From contig JAAFJY010000001.1 in the NCBI GenBank assembly GCA_013299105.1, positions 266,978-330,977 of the forward strand: a stretch of DNA of 64,000 bases, written 5' to 3'. Shown here in pieces: positions 55,418 through 63,793 of this stretch. This DNA comes from Chitinophagales bacterium. Lineage in GTDB: Bacteria; Bacteroidota; Bacteroidia; Chitinophagales; Saprospiraceae. A model generated the notes under the pieces. The model had not been told where the DNA came from. It did not search any database and worked only from the letters and a program-made list of their open reading frames with translations. Position numbers and translations under genes: made by a program. The stretch's first letter is position 1. Every line of letters begins with the position of its first letter.

Positions 55418-56689
55418 ATGAGGATTGAGCAATTGCATTTGAAAAATTTTCGTAACGTTGAGGAGCAGACCTACTCCCTCAATCCACACTTCACTGTTTT
55501 TATTGGCATCAATGGCCGGGGAAAATCAACTTGGTTACATGCCCTTCGCGTTGCCTGTGGTACCTTTTTGTTGGCTATCCCCGAAGCCAAAAAACGCCAC
55601 ATTGACCCAGACGATATTCGCCAATCTGAGGGGCATTTTAGCCGCAAACATATCCCTGTAATCGTAGAAGCCAAAGGACGTATGGCACCCAACACAGAGC
55701 TCATTACCTGGCGTCGACGGGTTTTGGGTGGAAGTAGTTTTGTCACTACCACCTCCAATGAAGATGTAGGTGTCATTCGCGACATCGGCAAAAAGAAATA
55801 CGCACAAATGCAGGCGGGTAGCGACGACCTCAACTTGCCACTCCTCGCTTTTTTTGGCACTTCACGGGTGCATGGCGCTGGCCGCAATCGCCAAACCCGC
55901 ACCATTCGAGAGATTTTTAAAGAAGGTTACGCCAATTGGTTTGAGATGCGCTCGGCTAATTATCGCTACGATGCCTGGCTGATGACCTACGACGTGCTCT
56001 ACAAAGAGGGTAAAGAATACAGCCACCTCAAAGAAGTTTTTTTTAATACCTTGCGTTTGGCTAATCCCTACATCCAGAAACTGGAATTTATAGGCACTGA
56101 GCTTTGGCTGCAAATCGCCCTGGACGATTATTCCTCCGATTTTTTACCTATCCATTTGCACAGCGATGGGGTGGTTTCATTCACGGAATTGGTGGCCGAA
56201 CTGGCTTATCGCTGCATTGTGCTCAATGGCAATTTGGGCAAAAAAGCAGTTGAAAAAACAGCAGGCGTGGTCATGATCGATGAACTCGACCTCCACCTCC
56301 ACCCCAATTGGCAACGCCACGTAGTAGCCGACCTCAAAAAGGCTTTCCCCAACATACAGTTTGTAGCTACAACCCACTCGCCTTACATCGTGCAAAGCCT
56401 GGATGCAAGTGAGCTGATCAACCTTGATCGAATCTCAGATGTCAAACCTTCTGATTTAAACTTGGATGAGGTTTCGGTGAACATTATGGGCGTGGACCAT
56501 AACTATTCAGACAACAATGCTCAGCAACAAGAGCAAAGTCGCGATTATCTTACGCTACTCGAATCTATTCCTAATGAAGGTATAGCTAAGGTAGCAGAGA
56601 AATTGGATACTTTGGAAAAACAAATTGCCGATCCTGCTGTACGCGCTTACCTGCAAATGCAGCGTTTGAAAAAACAATCCAATAGTTAA
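55418..56689 (+). CDS. AAA ATPase of a Septu-like pair (PtuA-type)
   Basis: The start is set at 55418 (MRIEQLHLKNFRNVEEQ). An ATG at 55283 adds 45 residues without similarity. The 423-aa protein is an SMC/RecF-like ATPase: FIGINGRGKSTWLHAL with Lys36, and, after a helical insertion, the late Walker B VVMIDELDLHLHPNWQRH and FVATTHSPYIVQSL. This arrangement fits PtuA-type ATPases, which pair with an HNH nuclease in Septu anti-phage systems. The nuclease gene follows after 4 bp, and the hsd operon is upstream. Assignment to Septu is by architecture, not by alignment. Confidence 0.82.
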   Translation: MRIEQLHLKNFRNVEEQTYSLNPHFTVFIGINGRGKSTWLHALRVACGTFLLAIPEAKKRHIDPDDIRQSEGHFSRKHIPVIVEAKGRMAPNTELITWRRRVLGGSSFVTTTSNEDVGVIRDIGKKKYAQMQAGSDDLNLPLLAFFGTSRVHGAGRNRQTRTIREIFKEGYANWFEMRSANYRYDAWLMTYDVLYKEGKEYSHLKEVFFNTLRLANPYIQKLEFIGTELWLQIALDDYSSDFLPIHLHSDGVVSFTELVAELAYRCIVLNGNLGKKAVEKTAGVVMIDELDLHLHPNWQRHVVADLKKAFPNIQFVATTHSPYIVQSLDASELINLDRISDVKPSDLNLDEVSVNIMGVDHNYSDNNAQQQEQSRDYLTLLESIPNEGIAKVAEKLDTLEKQIADPAVRAYLQMQRLKKQSNS

Positions 56690-56693
56690 TGCA

Positions 56694-57437
56694 ATGCGCC
56701 CCATCAATCGTGGTTCCGTTCCGCTCGTCAACGGAATTCCCAGAGTGGTAATGGATTATAAAGATTGGCGCAAAGCCTTGATTGACCGCATCGGACCTTA
56801 TTGTTGCTATTGCAACATGCCGCTTAATGATGCTTTACAGGTGGAGCATGTCATCGCTCAGGACATCGATCCCGCTCTGGCACTCAGTTGGGACAATATG
56901 CTGCTAGCTTGCGGCCCTTGCAATCGTTCCAAGTCCGCCAAACCATGCCCGCCAACTACGCACTATCTACCTCAATTTCACAATACACACCTTGCCTTTG
57001 TAGCCAGCGCCATTTCAGTACATCCACGTGTACCCAATGCTTCCGCAATTTTCCTGACCTACCGTGGAGCACCTGCACTCGCTGCTAATGCCAATAACAC
57101 CATCCAACTTTGTAAACTGGATCAGGACACCACTCGCAATATTCAGCAAGCCACTGATCTGAGATGGAAGTTCCGTTTTGACGCTTTTGTCAACGCTTCA
57201 TAATGGCGTTTTCAATGGAACAATTGGGGCCATACTCAGGCGCTGCCCTTTACCCAATTGCTGATTAGCGCTGCAAGAGCGATCGGGTTTTGGGGTATTT
57301 GGTTTGATATCTTTTCTGATGTACCTGACATACGGAAGGCTTTGGTTGAAGATTTTCCAGGTACTGCCATGAATTGTTTTGATGCTCAATTTCAACCAGT
57401 TGGCCGTAATCCTCATAATTTTCAGGATACGCTTTGA
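56694..57437 (+). pseudogene. HNH endonuclease of a Septu-like pair (PtuB-type), in-frame TAA
   Basis: Residues 1-169 carry an HNH nuclease: a zinc-type CCYC at 37-40, the H in QVEHVIAQ at 52, WDNMLLACGPCNRSK with N68 and C73/C76. The frame meets TAA at 57201-57203. It then continues open in the same frame for 77 codons (WRFQWNNWGHTQALPF ... RKALVEDFPGTAMNCFD ... HNFQDTL) to TGA at 57435. The tail, FPGTAMNCFD, resembles the ends of intact HNH proteins of this type. The original product was therefore probably 247 aa, and a nonsense change split it. A 169-aa product may still be made. Confidence 0.75.
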
Positions 57438-57526
57438 TTCAAAAAATTAGGGGGCGAATAAAAAAATAAAATACCCAAATCCACTGTGCTTTGACAGCAT
57501 TCAGGTTTCCTCTTTTCAATATTCAA

Positions 57527-58573
57527 CTACAGTGCCCCTTCAATCCCCCGCACCATATCCCCAATCGTCTCCCTCACTGGCCGATACGACAAACCCAGCA
57601 AACTCGTACTCCGGGTATTGTCAAACTCAGGTCGATAACCCAGGTTGTTGCGCAAGTAGCGCTTGCTTAAGCGCAAGACCGGGGCCAGCAACACGACCAG
57701 CCACTTGGGCAAAACCTTATTGGGTAGTTTGTATTTACCAGGAAATGCTGCGTCGATTTCATTGGCGAGCTCCAGGAAACTCATGCTTTGTTTGCTCAGC
57801 AGATAGCGGCCACTGGCTTCGGGGTTGAAGGCAGCCAGGATATGGGCTTGGGCCACATCGCGCACATCCACTATTCCAAAAGCCAGATCAGGGGCTCCGA
57901 TGCGCATTTCACCACTCAATGCCCGCTGGAGGGTGGCCACGCTGGCACCGTCGGCCCGATTGCCTACTGGCGGCCCAAAGATAAAGGCGGGGTTGAGTGA
58001 AACCAAGTCCCATTGCTTTTGCTCATGCATCAAGGCCCAAGCGGTTTTTTCGGCTATGGTTTTGGAAAAAGCATAGGGTTCGTATTGCAAATCGGCGATG
58101 CGGTTCCAGTCCTCTTCATTGAATTTTTTGGAGGGTTTGTCCAAAATCTCTCTGGCATCGCAATACATGGCCACCACGCTGGAGGTAAGCACCACCCTTT
58201 TCATGGTCGGGGTCTCAGCGGCTGAATAGAGCACATTGCGCACCCCTTCCAGGGCTGGATCTACGAGCTGTTTTTGCGGGTCTTTTACCTTGCCGATCAA
58301 AAAAGGAGATGCCGTATGAAAAACCACTTCACAACCGCGCATGGCCTTGTTGAAATCGCCGGGACGCGTCAGATCGGCCTCGAATAACTCCAGAATGCCG
58401 CCTTCGCCAGGGCGAATGTCGAGCAAGTGGCCAATTTTTTTGAAATCATTTTTGTTGCGCACCGTAGCCCGCACATGGTAGCCCGCTTCGAGCAAATATT
58501 TCACGATCCAGGAGGCCAGGTAGCCCCCTGCTCCTGTGATGAGTACGGGTTGTCTTTGGTCAATTGTAGTCAT
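57527..58573 (-). CDS. NAD(P)-dependent epimerase/reductase (extended SDR)
   Basis: The 348-aa protein is an extended short-chain dehydrogenase. It has the nucleotide motif VLITGAGGYLASWIVKYLLEAG at residues 10-31, VVFHTASPF, VVLTSSVVAMYCDA, and a catalytic Tyr-x-x-x-Lys in YEPYAFSKTIAEKTAW (here Y-A-F-S-K). The pattern FIFGPPVGNRADGASV is typical of the dihydroflavonol-reductase-like group. The substrate is unknown. It lies 12 bp downstream of the membrane protein gene of the sigma-factor operon, so it belongs to that transcript. Confidence 0.88.
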   Translation of the reverse strand: MTTIDQRQPVLITGAGGYLASWIVKYLLEAGYHVRATVRNKNDFKKIGHLLDIRPGEGGILELFEADLTRPGDFNKAMRGCEVVFHTASPFLIGKVKDPQKQLVDPALEGVRNVLYSAAETPTMKRVVLTSSVVAMYCDAREILDKPSKKFNEEDWNRIADLQYEPYAFSKTIAEKTAWALMHEQKQWDLVSLNPAFIFGPPVGNRADGASVATLQRALSGEMRIGAPDLAFGIVDVRDVAQAHILAAFNPEASGRYLLSKQSMSFLELANEIDAAFPGKYKLPNKVLPKWLVVLLAPVLRLSKRYLRNNLGYRPEFDNTRSTSLLGLSYRPVRETIGDMVRGIEGAL

Positions 58574-58585
58574 GGCATGGGTTTT

Positions 58586-59206
58586 TCAGGCCCCTTCTTC
58601 CAAATCCGAAATCTGTTTTTTCAACTCCTGTAAGTACTCGCCAAAACTCCGCTGATTGGCTCTGCGAGTCCAGAGGTGAAAGAAAGGTGGCGTTAAAATA
58701 ACCAAAATCAGCAAAATGAAAAGCAATCGGCCTTCATTCATGATTTCAGCCCAGCCCAAACCGTACCAAAGCAAGCCGTAAAAATAGCCCAAGCAAATCG
58801 AAACTGGGTACAAAAACAAGCCCACCAATTCGTCGATCCACCAAGCTTGCTCTACGATATACACATGCTGTTTCAGGGTATGGAGCAGGTTTTCGTCCAT
58901 GTTCAAACGGCTTTTGCGCAACACCTTCAATTGCCAGGTGCCAATGGCTAAAGCCCCAATAAAAATGCTAGAAAAGGCCACTACCAGCACGGTACGCTCC
59001 GCCGAGCCCCAACTGTGCACAATCAAGACCAATACAAAAACCAAGGAAGCGAGGGTCCAATACAAACGCCGCTGGATACCCCGGTAGATGCCAGCCAAGG
59101 GAGCCTGCGAAGCCTGGCGAATGGCTGCGGCAATATCAGCATCGTCCAACTGTGGAGCTTTCAAGCTTTCCTCCTGGAGTTTTAGCCATGCTTCTTGCAA
59201 GTCCAT
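58586..59206 (-). CDS. Membrane protein encoded next to an ECF sigma factor
   Basis: The 206-aa protein has a cytoplasmic N-terminus (MDLQEAWLKLQEESLKAP ... AAAIRQASQ) and about four transmembrane helices: LYWTLASLVFVLVLIVH, VLVVAFSSIFIGALAIG, LFLYPVSICLGYFYGLLWYG and LLFILLILVILTPPFF. It ends with a Lys-rich coiled segment. The position, 28 bp after the sigma gene, is that of an anti-sigma factor. The N-terminal helix could serve that role, but no zinc motif or known anti-sigma domain is visible. Confidence 0.75.
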   Translation of the reverse strand: MDLQEAWLKLQEESLKAPQLDDADIAAAIRQASQAPLAGIYRGIQRRLYWTLASLVFVLVLIVHSWGSAERTVLVVAFSSIFIGALAIGTWQLKVLRKSRLNMDENLLHTLKQHVYIVEQAWWIDELVGLFLYPVSICLGYFYGLLWYGLGWAEIMNEGRLLFILLILVILTPPFFHLWTRRANQRSFGEYLQELKKQISDLEEGA

Positions 59207-59234
59207 AAGCGGCGGTTTGATGAGTAAAATGAAT

Positions 59235-59723
59235 TCATGGTTCCTGGGATTTGAGTTGGTTTTGCATTTGTTGAATCACCTGTTGCTTGGCTCGAAAAAG
59301 GCGCACTGCGGTATTGTTCTTGCTCAAACCCGTGATGCTGGCAATTTCTTCGTTGTCATGGCCATCCAAGTGCAGGGTCAACACAATCCGGTCAATTTCG
59401 GGTAGGCGGCGGATGGTGTGGAGCAGTTCTTCGTTGACATTTTCGGCAGGGCCACTCACGGCCTGGGCGTTGTGCCTTTCTTCCAGGCTTTCGATGAAAA
59501 CTTGCTTTTTGCGCCGAAAAGTCAACACCGTATTGAGCGCAATGCGGTATAGCCAAGTGGAAAAAGCCGATTTGCCCTGGAAGCTAGCATACGATTTCCA
59601 AGCCTGCAACAGCACCTCCTGGAACAGATCGCGCTGATCTTCCGGGTGGATGACGTACAAGCGGATCACCTTGTGGATGATGCCACTGTGCTGTTGGATG
59701 AGTTGGATAAAGGTTTGTTCCAA
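59235..59723 (-). CDS. ECF-type RNA polymerase sigma factor
   Basis: The 162-aa protein has sigma-70 region 2 (PEDQRDLFQEVLLQAWKSYAS ... FSTWLYRIALNTVL) and region 4 (EIDRIVLTLHLDGHDNEEIASITGLS with the helix-turn-helix). Regions 1 and 3 are absent, the normal extracytoplasmic-function form. It is the first gene of an operon with the membrane protein and the SDR gene. It probably answers an envelope signal through that membrane protein. The promoters it reads are unknown. Confidence 0.92.
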   Translation of the reverse strand: MEQTFIQLIQQHSGIIHKVIRLYVIHPEDQRDLFQEVLLQAWKSYASFQGKSAFSTWLYRIALNTVLTFRRKKQVFIESLEERHNAQAVSGPAENVNEELLHTIRRLPEIDRIVLTLHLDGHDNEEIASITGLSKNNTAVRLFRAKQQVIQQMQNQLKSQEP

Positions 59724-59838
59724 GACGATAATTTACTGTAAAGGTTGAGGAGTTGAGTGGTTGAGGAGTTGAGAAGAGCTGGCCATGCCCAGGTTTGCCA
59801 AAAGAGGTAGTAGTATTTTCTCCTCTAAAATTACAGGT

Positions 59839-60789
59839 TTATCTATTCTCCTCATCTTTTCTCAACAAAAATCCTGGTCGCCCCTTCACTTCCTCATAAA
59901 TGCGCCAAATGTATTCGGCCACGATGCCCATGCAGAACAAAACCAGGCCATTGAAAAAAGCCACCAACGTCACGATGGTCGTCCAACCGGGTACGGCAAA
60001 CCCAAACAAATGGCTTTCCCTAAAAAAACGAGCATAAATCAGCAGTGGAATCGCAAATAAGCAAATCCCTGAGATTCCCAAGCCTAAAAAAGTGATCGCC
60101 CGGATTGGAAAAGACGATGAGGCGAAAAAAGTATCCTTGGCCAGGCGAATCTTCTTTTTTAGGGTCCAGCGCGATTTTCCAGGCCTTGATGGACGATCGT
60201 AGGGCACAAACACCGGGTTAAAACCCAAACGCAAAAGCTCCACTACGGAAGAGGTGTGAATCGGGTGAATGCGAGTATTCATGATGTCGATGATCTCGCG
60301 GTCAATGAGGTAGCCATCAGCCCCACCGGGCGGGAATTGCACTTCGCTCATGCTGTTCATGATGCGGTAATATAGGTTGGAAAACAGGTCACTCCACCAG
60401 CCATCGTTGCGCGAGGTGCGGTAAGAAATGATCATTTTATGCCCTTGTTCCCAGATGCGGTAGCACTCCACCATCGTTTCGAGGGGTCTTTGCAAGTCAT
60501 CGGGTGAAAGGGTCATACAAGCCCCTTTGGCCACTGACATGCCCGCAAAATGCACATAAGGCGAGGTGTAGTTGCGGCTCATTCGAAAGGGGCGTACCCT
60601 GGTATCCTCAGCCGCCAGGGTTTTCATCAATTCCCAGGTATTGTCGCTTGATCCATCGTCAATGATGACCATTTCAAATGGGATATTTTCCCGTTCCAGG
60701 CATTGCTTCAATGCCGTGTAAGCTGGGCGCAGGCGATTTTCGCTGTTGAAAGCAAGGAGAACGAGGGAAAGGAGCTTTGGATCTTGCAT
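59839..60789 (-). CDS. Family 2 glycosyltransferase, DPM1/ArnC-like
   Basis: The 316-aa protein has the GT-A fold start (LSLVLLAFNSENRLRPAY), the nucleotide Asp motif MVIIDDGSSDNTWE, MTLSPDDLQRP with an Asp pair, and FPPGGADGYLIDR. Two C-terminal transmembrane helices follow (ITFLGLGISGICLFAIPLL and WTTIVTLVAFFNGLVLF). This is the pattern of polyprenyl-phosphate sugar transferases such as DPM1 or ArnC. It probably puts a sugar on a lipid carrier for envelope glycans. The sugar is unknown. Confidence 0.88.
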   Translation of the reverse strand: MQDPKLLSLVLLAFNSENRLRPAYTALKQCLERENIPFEMVIIDDGSSDNTWELMKTLAAEDTRVRPFRMSRNYTSPYVHFAGMSVAKGACMTLSPDDLQRPLETMVECYRIWEQGHKMIISYRTSRNDGWWSDLFSNLYYRIMNSMSEVQFPPGGADGYLIDREIIDIMNTRIHPIHTSSVVELLRLGFNPVFVPYDRPSRPGKSRWTLKKKIRLAKDTFFASSSFPIRAITFLGLGISGICLFAIPLLIYARFFRESHLFGFAVPGWTTIVTLVAFFNGLVLFCMGIVAEYIWRIYEEVKGRPGFLLRKDEENR

Positions 60790-60847
60790 GGTGGCTGGTT
60801 TTGCAGTTTATGGGGTGAAAACAGGTTACAATTTGTACCTTTGTATC

Positions 60848-60976
60848 TGAGCTAAAATAAGGTGAACATCTTTGTTTTTGAGGTTTAGCAAAAAAAGAAC
60901 ACAACTTCCTTTCATCCAGTTGTTTTTCTTTTTTCACTAAACCCAAACCTGTCCACCTTATTTTTTTACGCTCCCT
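60848..60976 (+). repeat. Family-1 palindromic repeat, reference copy
   Basis: This is the cleanest copy, about 129 bp. The outer arms TGAGCTAAAATAAGGTGAAC and GTCCACCTTATTTTTTTACG are complementary. The inner arms GGTTTAGCAAAAAAAGAAC and CTTTTTTCACTAAACCC are also complementary, around the loop TCCTTTCATCC. It lies 30 bp upstream of the glutamate-racemase-like start codon. Confidence 0.8.
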
Positions 60977-61006
60977 TTGTAGTGCTGCAAACTATAAAAC
61001 CTGATT

Positions 61007-62500
61007 ATGAAAACCATTTTCCTATCGCTTTTTTTTAGCATTTTGGGCATTTCCTGCTTCGCACAAATGTCAGCTCCGCTTGCACCGATCAACGATGCGC
61101 GTGGTTTTTACCAGATCAATTTTGCGCAGTATCCCAAAATCAGTGCCAGCCTGCCAGTTGGCGTTTTTGACTCAGGAACGGGCGGTTTGACGGTTTTCAA
61201 CGCCATTGTGGCTTTTGACGAGCACAACAACCAGACTGGGACCAAGGGCAAAGACGGTGTTCCCGATTTTTCGACCGAAGACTTCATTTACCTGGCCGAC
61301 CAGGCCAATATGCCCTATGGCAACTATCCCGCAGTGGGCAAAACCGATTTCCTCAAAGAATTGATCCTCAAAGACGCCCGCTTCTTGTTGGGCAACAAGT
61401 ACCACACCGCACAAGGGCAAATTGCCGCAGACAAAAAAAACATCAAGACCCTGGTCATTGCCTGTAATACGGCTACGGCGTATGGTAAAACCGACATTGA
61501 AGACCTACTCAAAAAAGAGGGCTCGGACCTAAAAGTCATTGGTGTGATCGATGCAGGTGCCAAAGGTGCATTGGAAACCCTAAAACCCAATGAAAACGCC
61601 AGCATCGGCGTGTTTGCTACGGCTGGCACGGTGGCGTCGGGGGGCTATACCAAGGCGATTCAACGTTTGCAAAAAGCACAAGGCTACAGCGGGCAAGTAA
61701 AAATCTACAGCCAGGGTGGCGTCGGCTTGGCGGAAGCCATTGACGAAGACCTGAACTACATCGACAAGAAGGCCAACGCAGTGCGCAACAACTACAAAGG
61801 TCCCAACGTGGACAACGACAAATTGCGCATCGAAAGAACCTTGATGAACTTGTACAATTTTGACTTTACCCAGTCAAAAATGCTCTGCGATGCGACCAAA
61901 GTGGCCGATTGCAGCAACTTGCAGATCAACGATGCCGAAAACTACGTGCGCTTTCACCTGGTATCGATGTTGGAACAAATGCGCCAGGCCAAAGAAGTGA
62001 ATCCACTCAAAACCCTGATCCTGGGTTGCACCCATTATCCGTACATGGATGCTGTGATTCAGGATGTGCTCGAGGAATTGCGCAACGCCAAGTTGGATGG
62101 CAAGCGACCCTATCGAAAGCTCTTGGCCAAAGAAATTGTGCTTATCGACCCTTCGGTCAATACCGCCCGTGAATTATACGAACACTTGCAGGCACAAAAA
62201 CTGCAAAATACCGCTGGTAAATTGAGCAATGCAGAGTTTTTTATCACGGTTCCCAACACCCAATTACCTGGGGTGGGCGTAGAAGGCGAAGGCAGCCGAT
62301 TTACTTACGATTACAAGTATGGCCGCTCGGCAGGTACCGATCTACAATATGTGCAAACGGCTCCTTTCAGCCGCCAAAACATCTCAGCGAGCGTGGCCGA
62401 TCGCTTGAAAATGCAGATCCCGAAAGTATATGAACTGATTCAAATTTTTGCCAAGGAGAGTGGGAAAACCAAGGATTTGAAGCCTGAGCAGCGGCTGTGA
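61007..62500 (+). CDS. Secreted glutamate racemase homologue
   Basis: The 497-aa protein has a Sec signal (MKTIFLSLFFSILGISCFAQ), then an aspartate/glutamate-racemase fold with GVFDSGTGGLTVFNAI, the first catalytic Cys in VIACNTATAYG, GVIDAGAKGALE, and the second catalytic Cys in LILGCTHYPYMDAV. MurI makes D-Glu for peptidoglycan in the cytoplasm and is about 265 aa. Here an exported, longer form has large insertions (for example about 225-310) and a C-terminal extension. Both catalytic Cys are kept, so racemase activity is plausible, but the periplasmic substrate is unknown. Cys 17 also allows a lipoprotein reading, less likely. Confidence 0.85.
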   Translation: MKTIFLSLFFSILGISCFAQMSAPLAPINDARGFYQINFAQYPKISASLPVGVFDSGTGGLTVFNAIVAFDEHNNQTGTKGKDGVPDFSTEDFIYLADQANMPYGNYPAVGKTDFLKELILKDARFLLGNKYHTAQGQIAADKKNIKTLVIACNTATAYGKTDIEDLLKKEGSDLKVIGVIDAGAKGALETLKPNENASIGVFATAGTVASGGYTKAIQRLQKAQGYSGQVKIYSQGGVGLAEAIDEDLNYIDKKANAVRNNYKGPNVDNDKLRIERTLMNLYNFDFTQSKMLCDATKVADCSNLQINDAENYVRFHLVSMLEQMRQAKEVNPLKTLILGCTHYPYMDAVIQDVLEELRNAKLDGKRPYRKLLAKEIVLIDPSVNTARELYEHLQAQKLQNTAGKLSNAEFFITVPNTQLPGVGVEGEGSRFTYDYKYGRSAGTDLQYVQTAPFSRQNISASVADRLKMQIPKVYELIQIFAKESGKTKDLKPEQRL

Positions 62501-62783
62501 AGCCGTCGGGTTGGGCTTCAGAATGGTGCTTTTTTACATACGAAATACGATAGACGACATACGACATATGATTTGAGGGGCTCGCTGGAAAGATTTGTCG
62601 TTTCTTGAGTCTTCGGTTGCACGATTTAGGGTTTTGAAGTTGATGAATACCCATTTGTTCTCTGTCGTAAGCGATCAGCAAATAATTTTTTGTCCTGAAT
62701 TTATGTAGGCTCTTATTGGGTTTCAAGTGGTGATTCAAAACGAGTTTGTTCTGGCCATCAAGCAACAAAGACTTTTTTTGAGT
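62501..62783. other. Gene-free spacer
   Basis: This region opens with a TACGA-rich stretch (about 62538-62572: ATACGAAATACG, ACGACATACGAC). It contains no gene I can support and no terminator hairpin of note. It leads into the inverted-repeat segment at 62784. Confidence 0.4.
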
Positions 62784-63083
62784 GACGACTTACGAGTGAC
62801 GACTTACGACTTACGAAGTAGGGCTTCGATTGAAAATTTGTGGTTCATCAAATCATCGTTTTTACGATTCAAGTTTTCCCAGTAAAATAACTACCTAGAC
62901 TTCTAGCAATTCTTGGCGAAAGTGAATATTAGTTGTAATTCGTTGTTTTTCAAACCTTGGTAGCTAGAGCTGGACAAAGATCAACTCGAAAATACCAAAC
63001 CGTGCAAACAGGTGCCTAAGAACCCTAAAGTCTTGCCAGCGAGTCCCCACTTCGTAGGTCGTAAGTTGTCACTCGTAAGTCGT
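62784..63083. repeat. 300-bp segment bounded by 38-bp inverted repeats
   Basis: The left arm at 62784-62823 (ACTTACGAGTGACGACTTAC, then GACTTACGAAGTAGGG) is inverted at 63046-63083 (CCCACTTCGTAGGTCG, then GTCACTCGTAAGTCGT) with three mismatches. The 222 bp between are AT-rich and non-coding. The arms are built from the same TTCGTAAGTCGTA word as the direct repeats at 917-970. No target duplication is obvious. Confidence 0.65.
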
Positions 63084-63203
63084 AAGTCAAAAATTTGGAC
63101 CTCGAAAATCCAAAACTCACCTAAAGTTAGGTCCAGGCAACCATCCAAACCTTTTTTCAACTTGAAATCCAAATTGAGCCTTTGTGTAGAAGAAAGGTAT
63201 CTC

Positions 63204-63743
63204 TTATTCTTTTTCCATAATCACAATCATTTTTACAACAACCTGATCAGGAATTTCTGACAATGAAGAGGCCCCGTAAAAGAGTTTTTTATGGCCCTCA
63301 AGGTTCAAATGATAATAAATATCGGGGTCCTTCAAGTCCCGAACGCTTAGTTCCCCATCAGGGCCAGAAGGTATTTTTTTGGCTACACCGGTCCTCAGCG
63401 TGCTCATCTTTTGACCAACTCCGAGTCCAGAGGTAGTGACTATTCTTTTATCAAAAATGGTGATCCTTGAGATCGTTTGTTTGTCTACCCAATTGGATTC
63501 AGCCATAAACAACGCTTTGCCTTCATAGAAAAAATCAAGTGCCACCCAAGTAACTTGTTCATTATAGTCATCAACTACGGTCCTTCTTTTGATGGTTAAA
63601 CATTTGAACTGGGCTTGGTTGATCGTACCTACTTTTTTGCCCATCAATGCAGATTTCAAGTCATTTATGGTCGGGAAATCGCATGGCTCTTTATCATTTG
63701 TTGCAGTGATGACCGATAAAAAGAACAAAAATAAATACTGCAT
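63204..63743 (-). CDS. Exported protein of unknown function
   Basis: The start is set at 63743 (MQYLFLFFLSVITATNDKEP), where a short signal peptide is visible. An ATG at 63803 would add 20 residues. The mature protein of about 160 residues includes NDLKSALMGKKVGTINQAQF, VTWVALDFFYEGKALFMAES and a late DPDIYYHLNLEGHKKLFYGA. I recognise no family. It lies just downstream of the GDP-fucose synthase gene on the same strand. Confidence 0.65.
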   Translation of the reverse strand: MQYLFLFFLSVITATNDKEPCDFPTINDLKSALMGKKVGTINQAQFKCLTIKRRTVVDDYNEQVTWVALDFFYEGKALFMAESNWVDKQTISRITIFDKRIVTTSGLGVGQKMSTLRTGVAKKIPSGPDGELSVRDLKDPDIYYHLNLEGHKKLFYGASSLSEIPDQVVVKMIVIMEKE

Positions 63744-63793
63744 AGCTTGGCATTTGTGGCAGGAATCAAACAGACAATCTTCCTCAAAGCCTC

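Noticed and set aside
62367-62768. A 133-codon minus-strand frame at the end of the racemase-like gene
   Set aside because: It partly overlaps the real gene and partly a TACGA-rich repeat, and it has no protein features.
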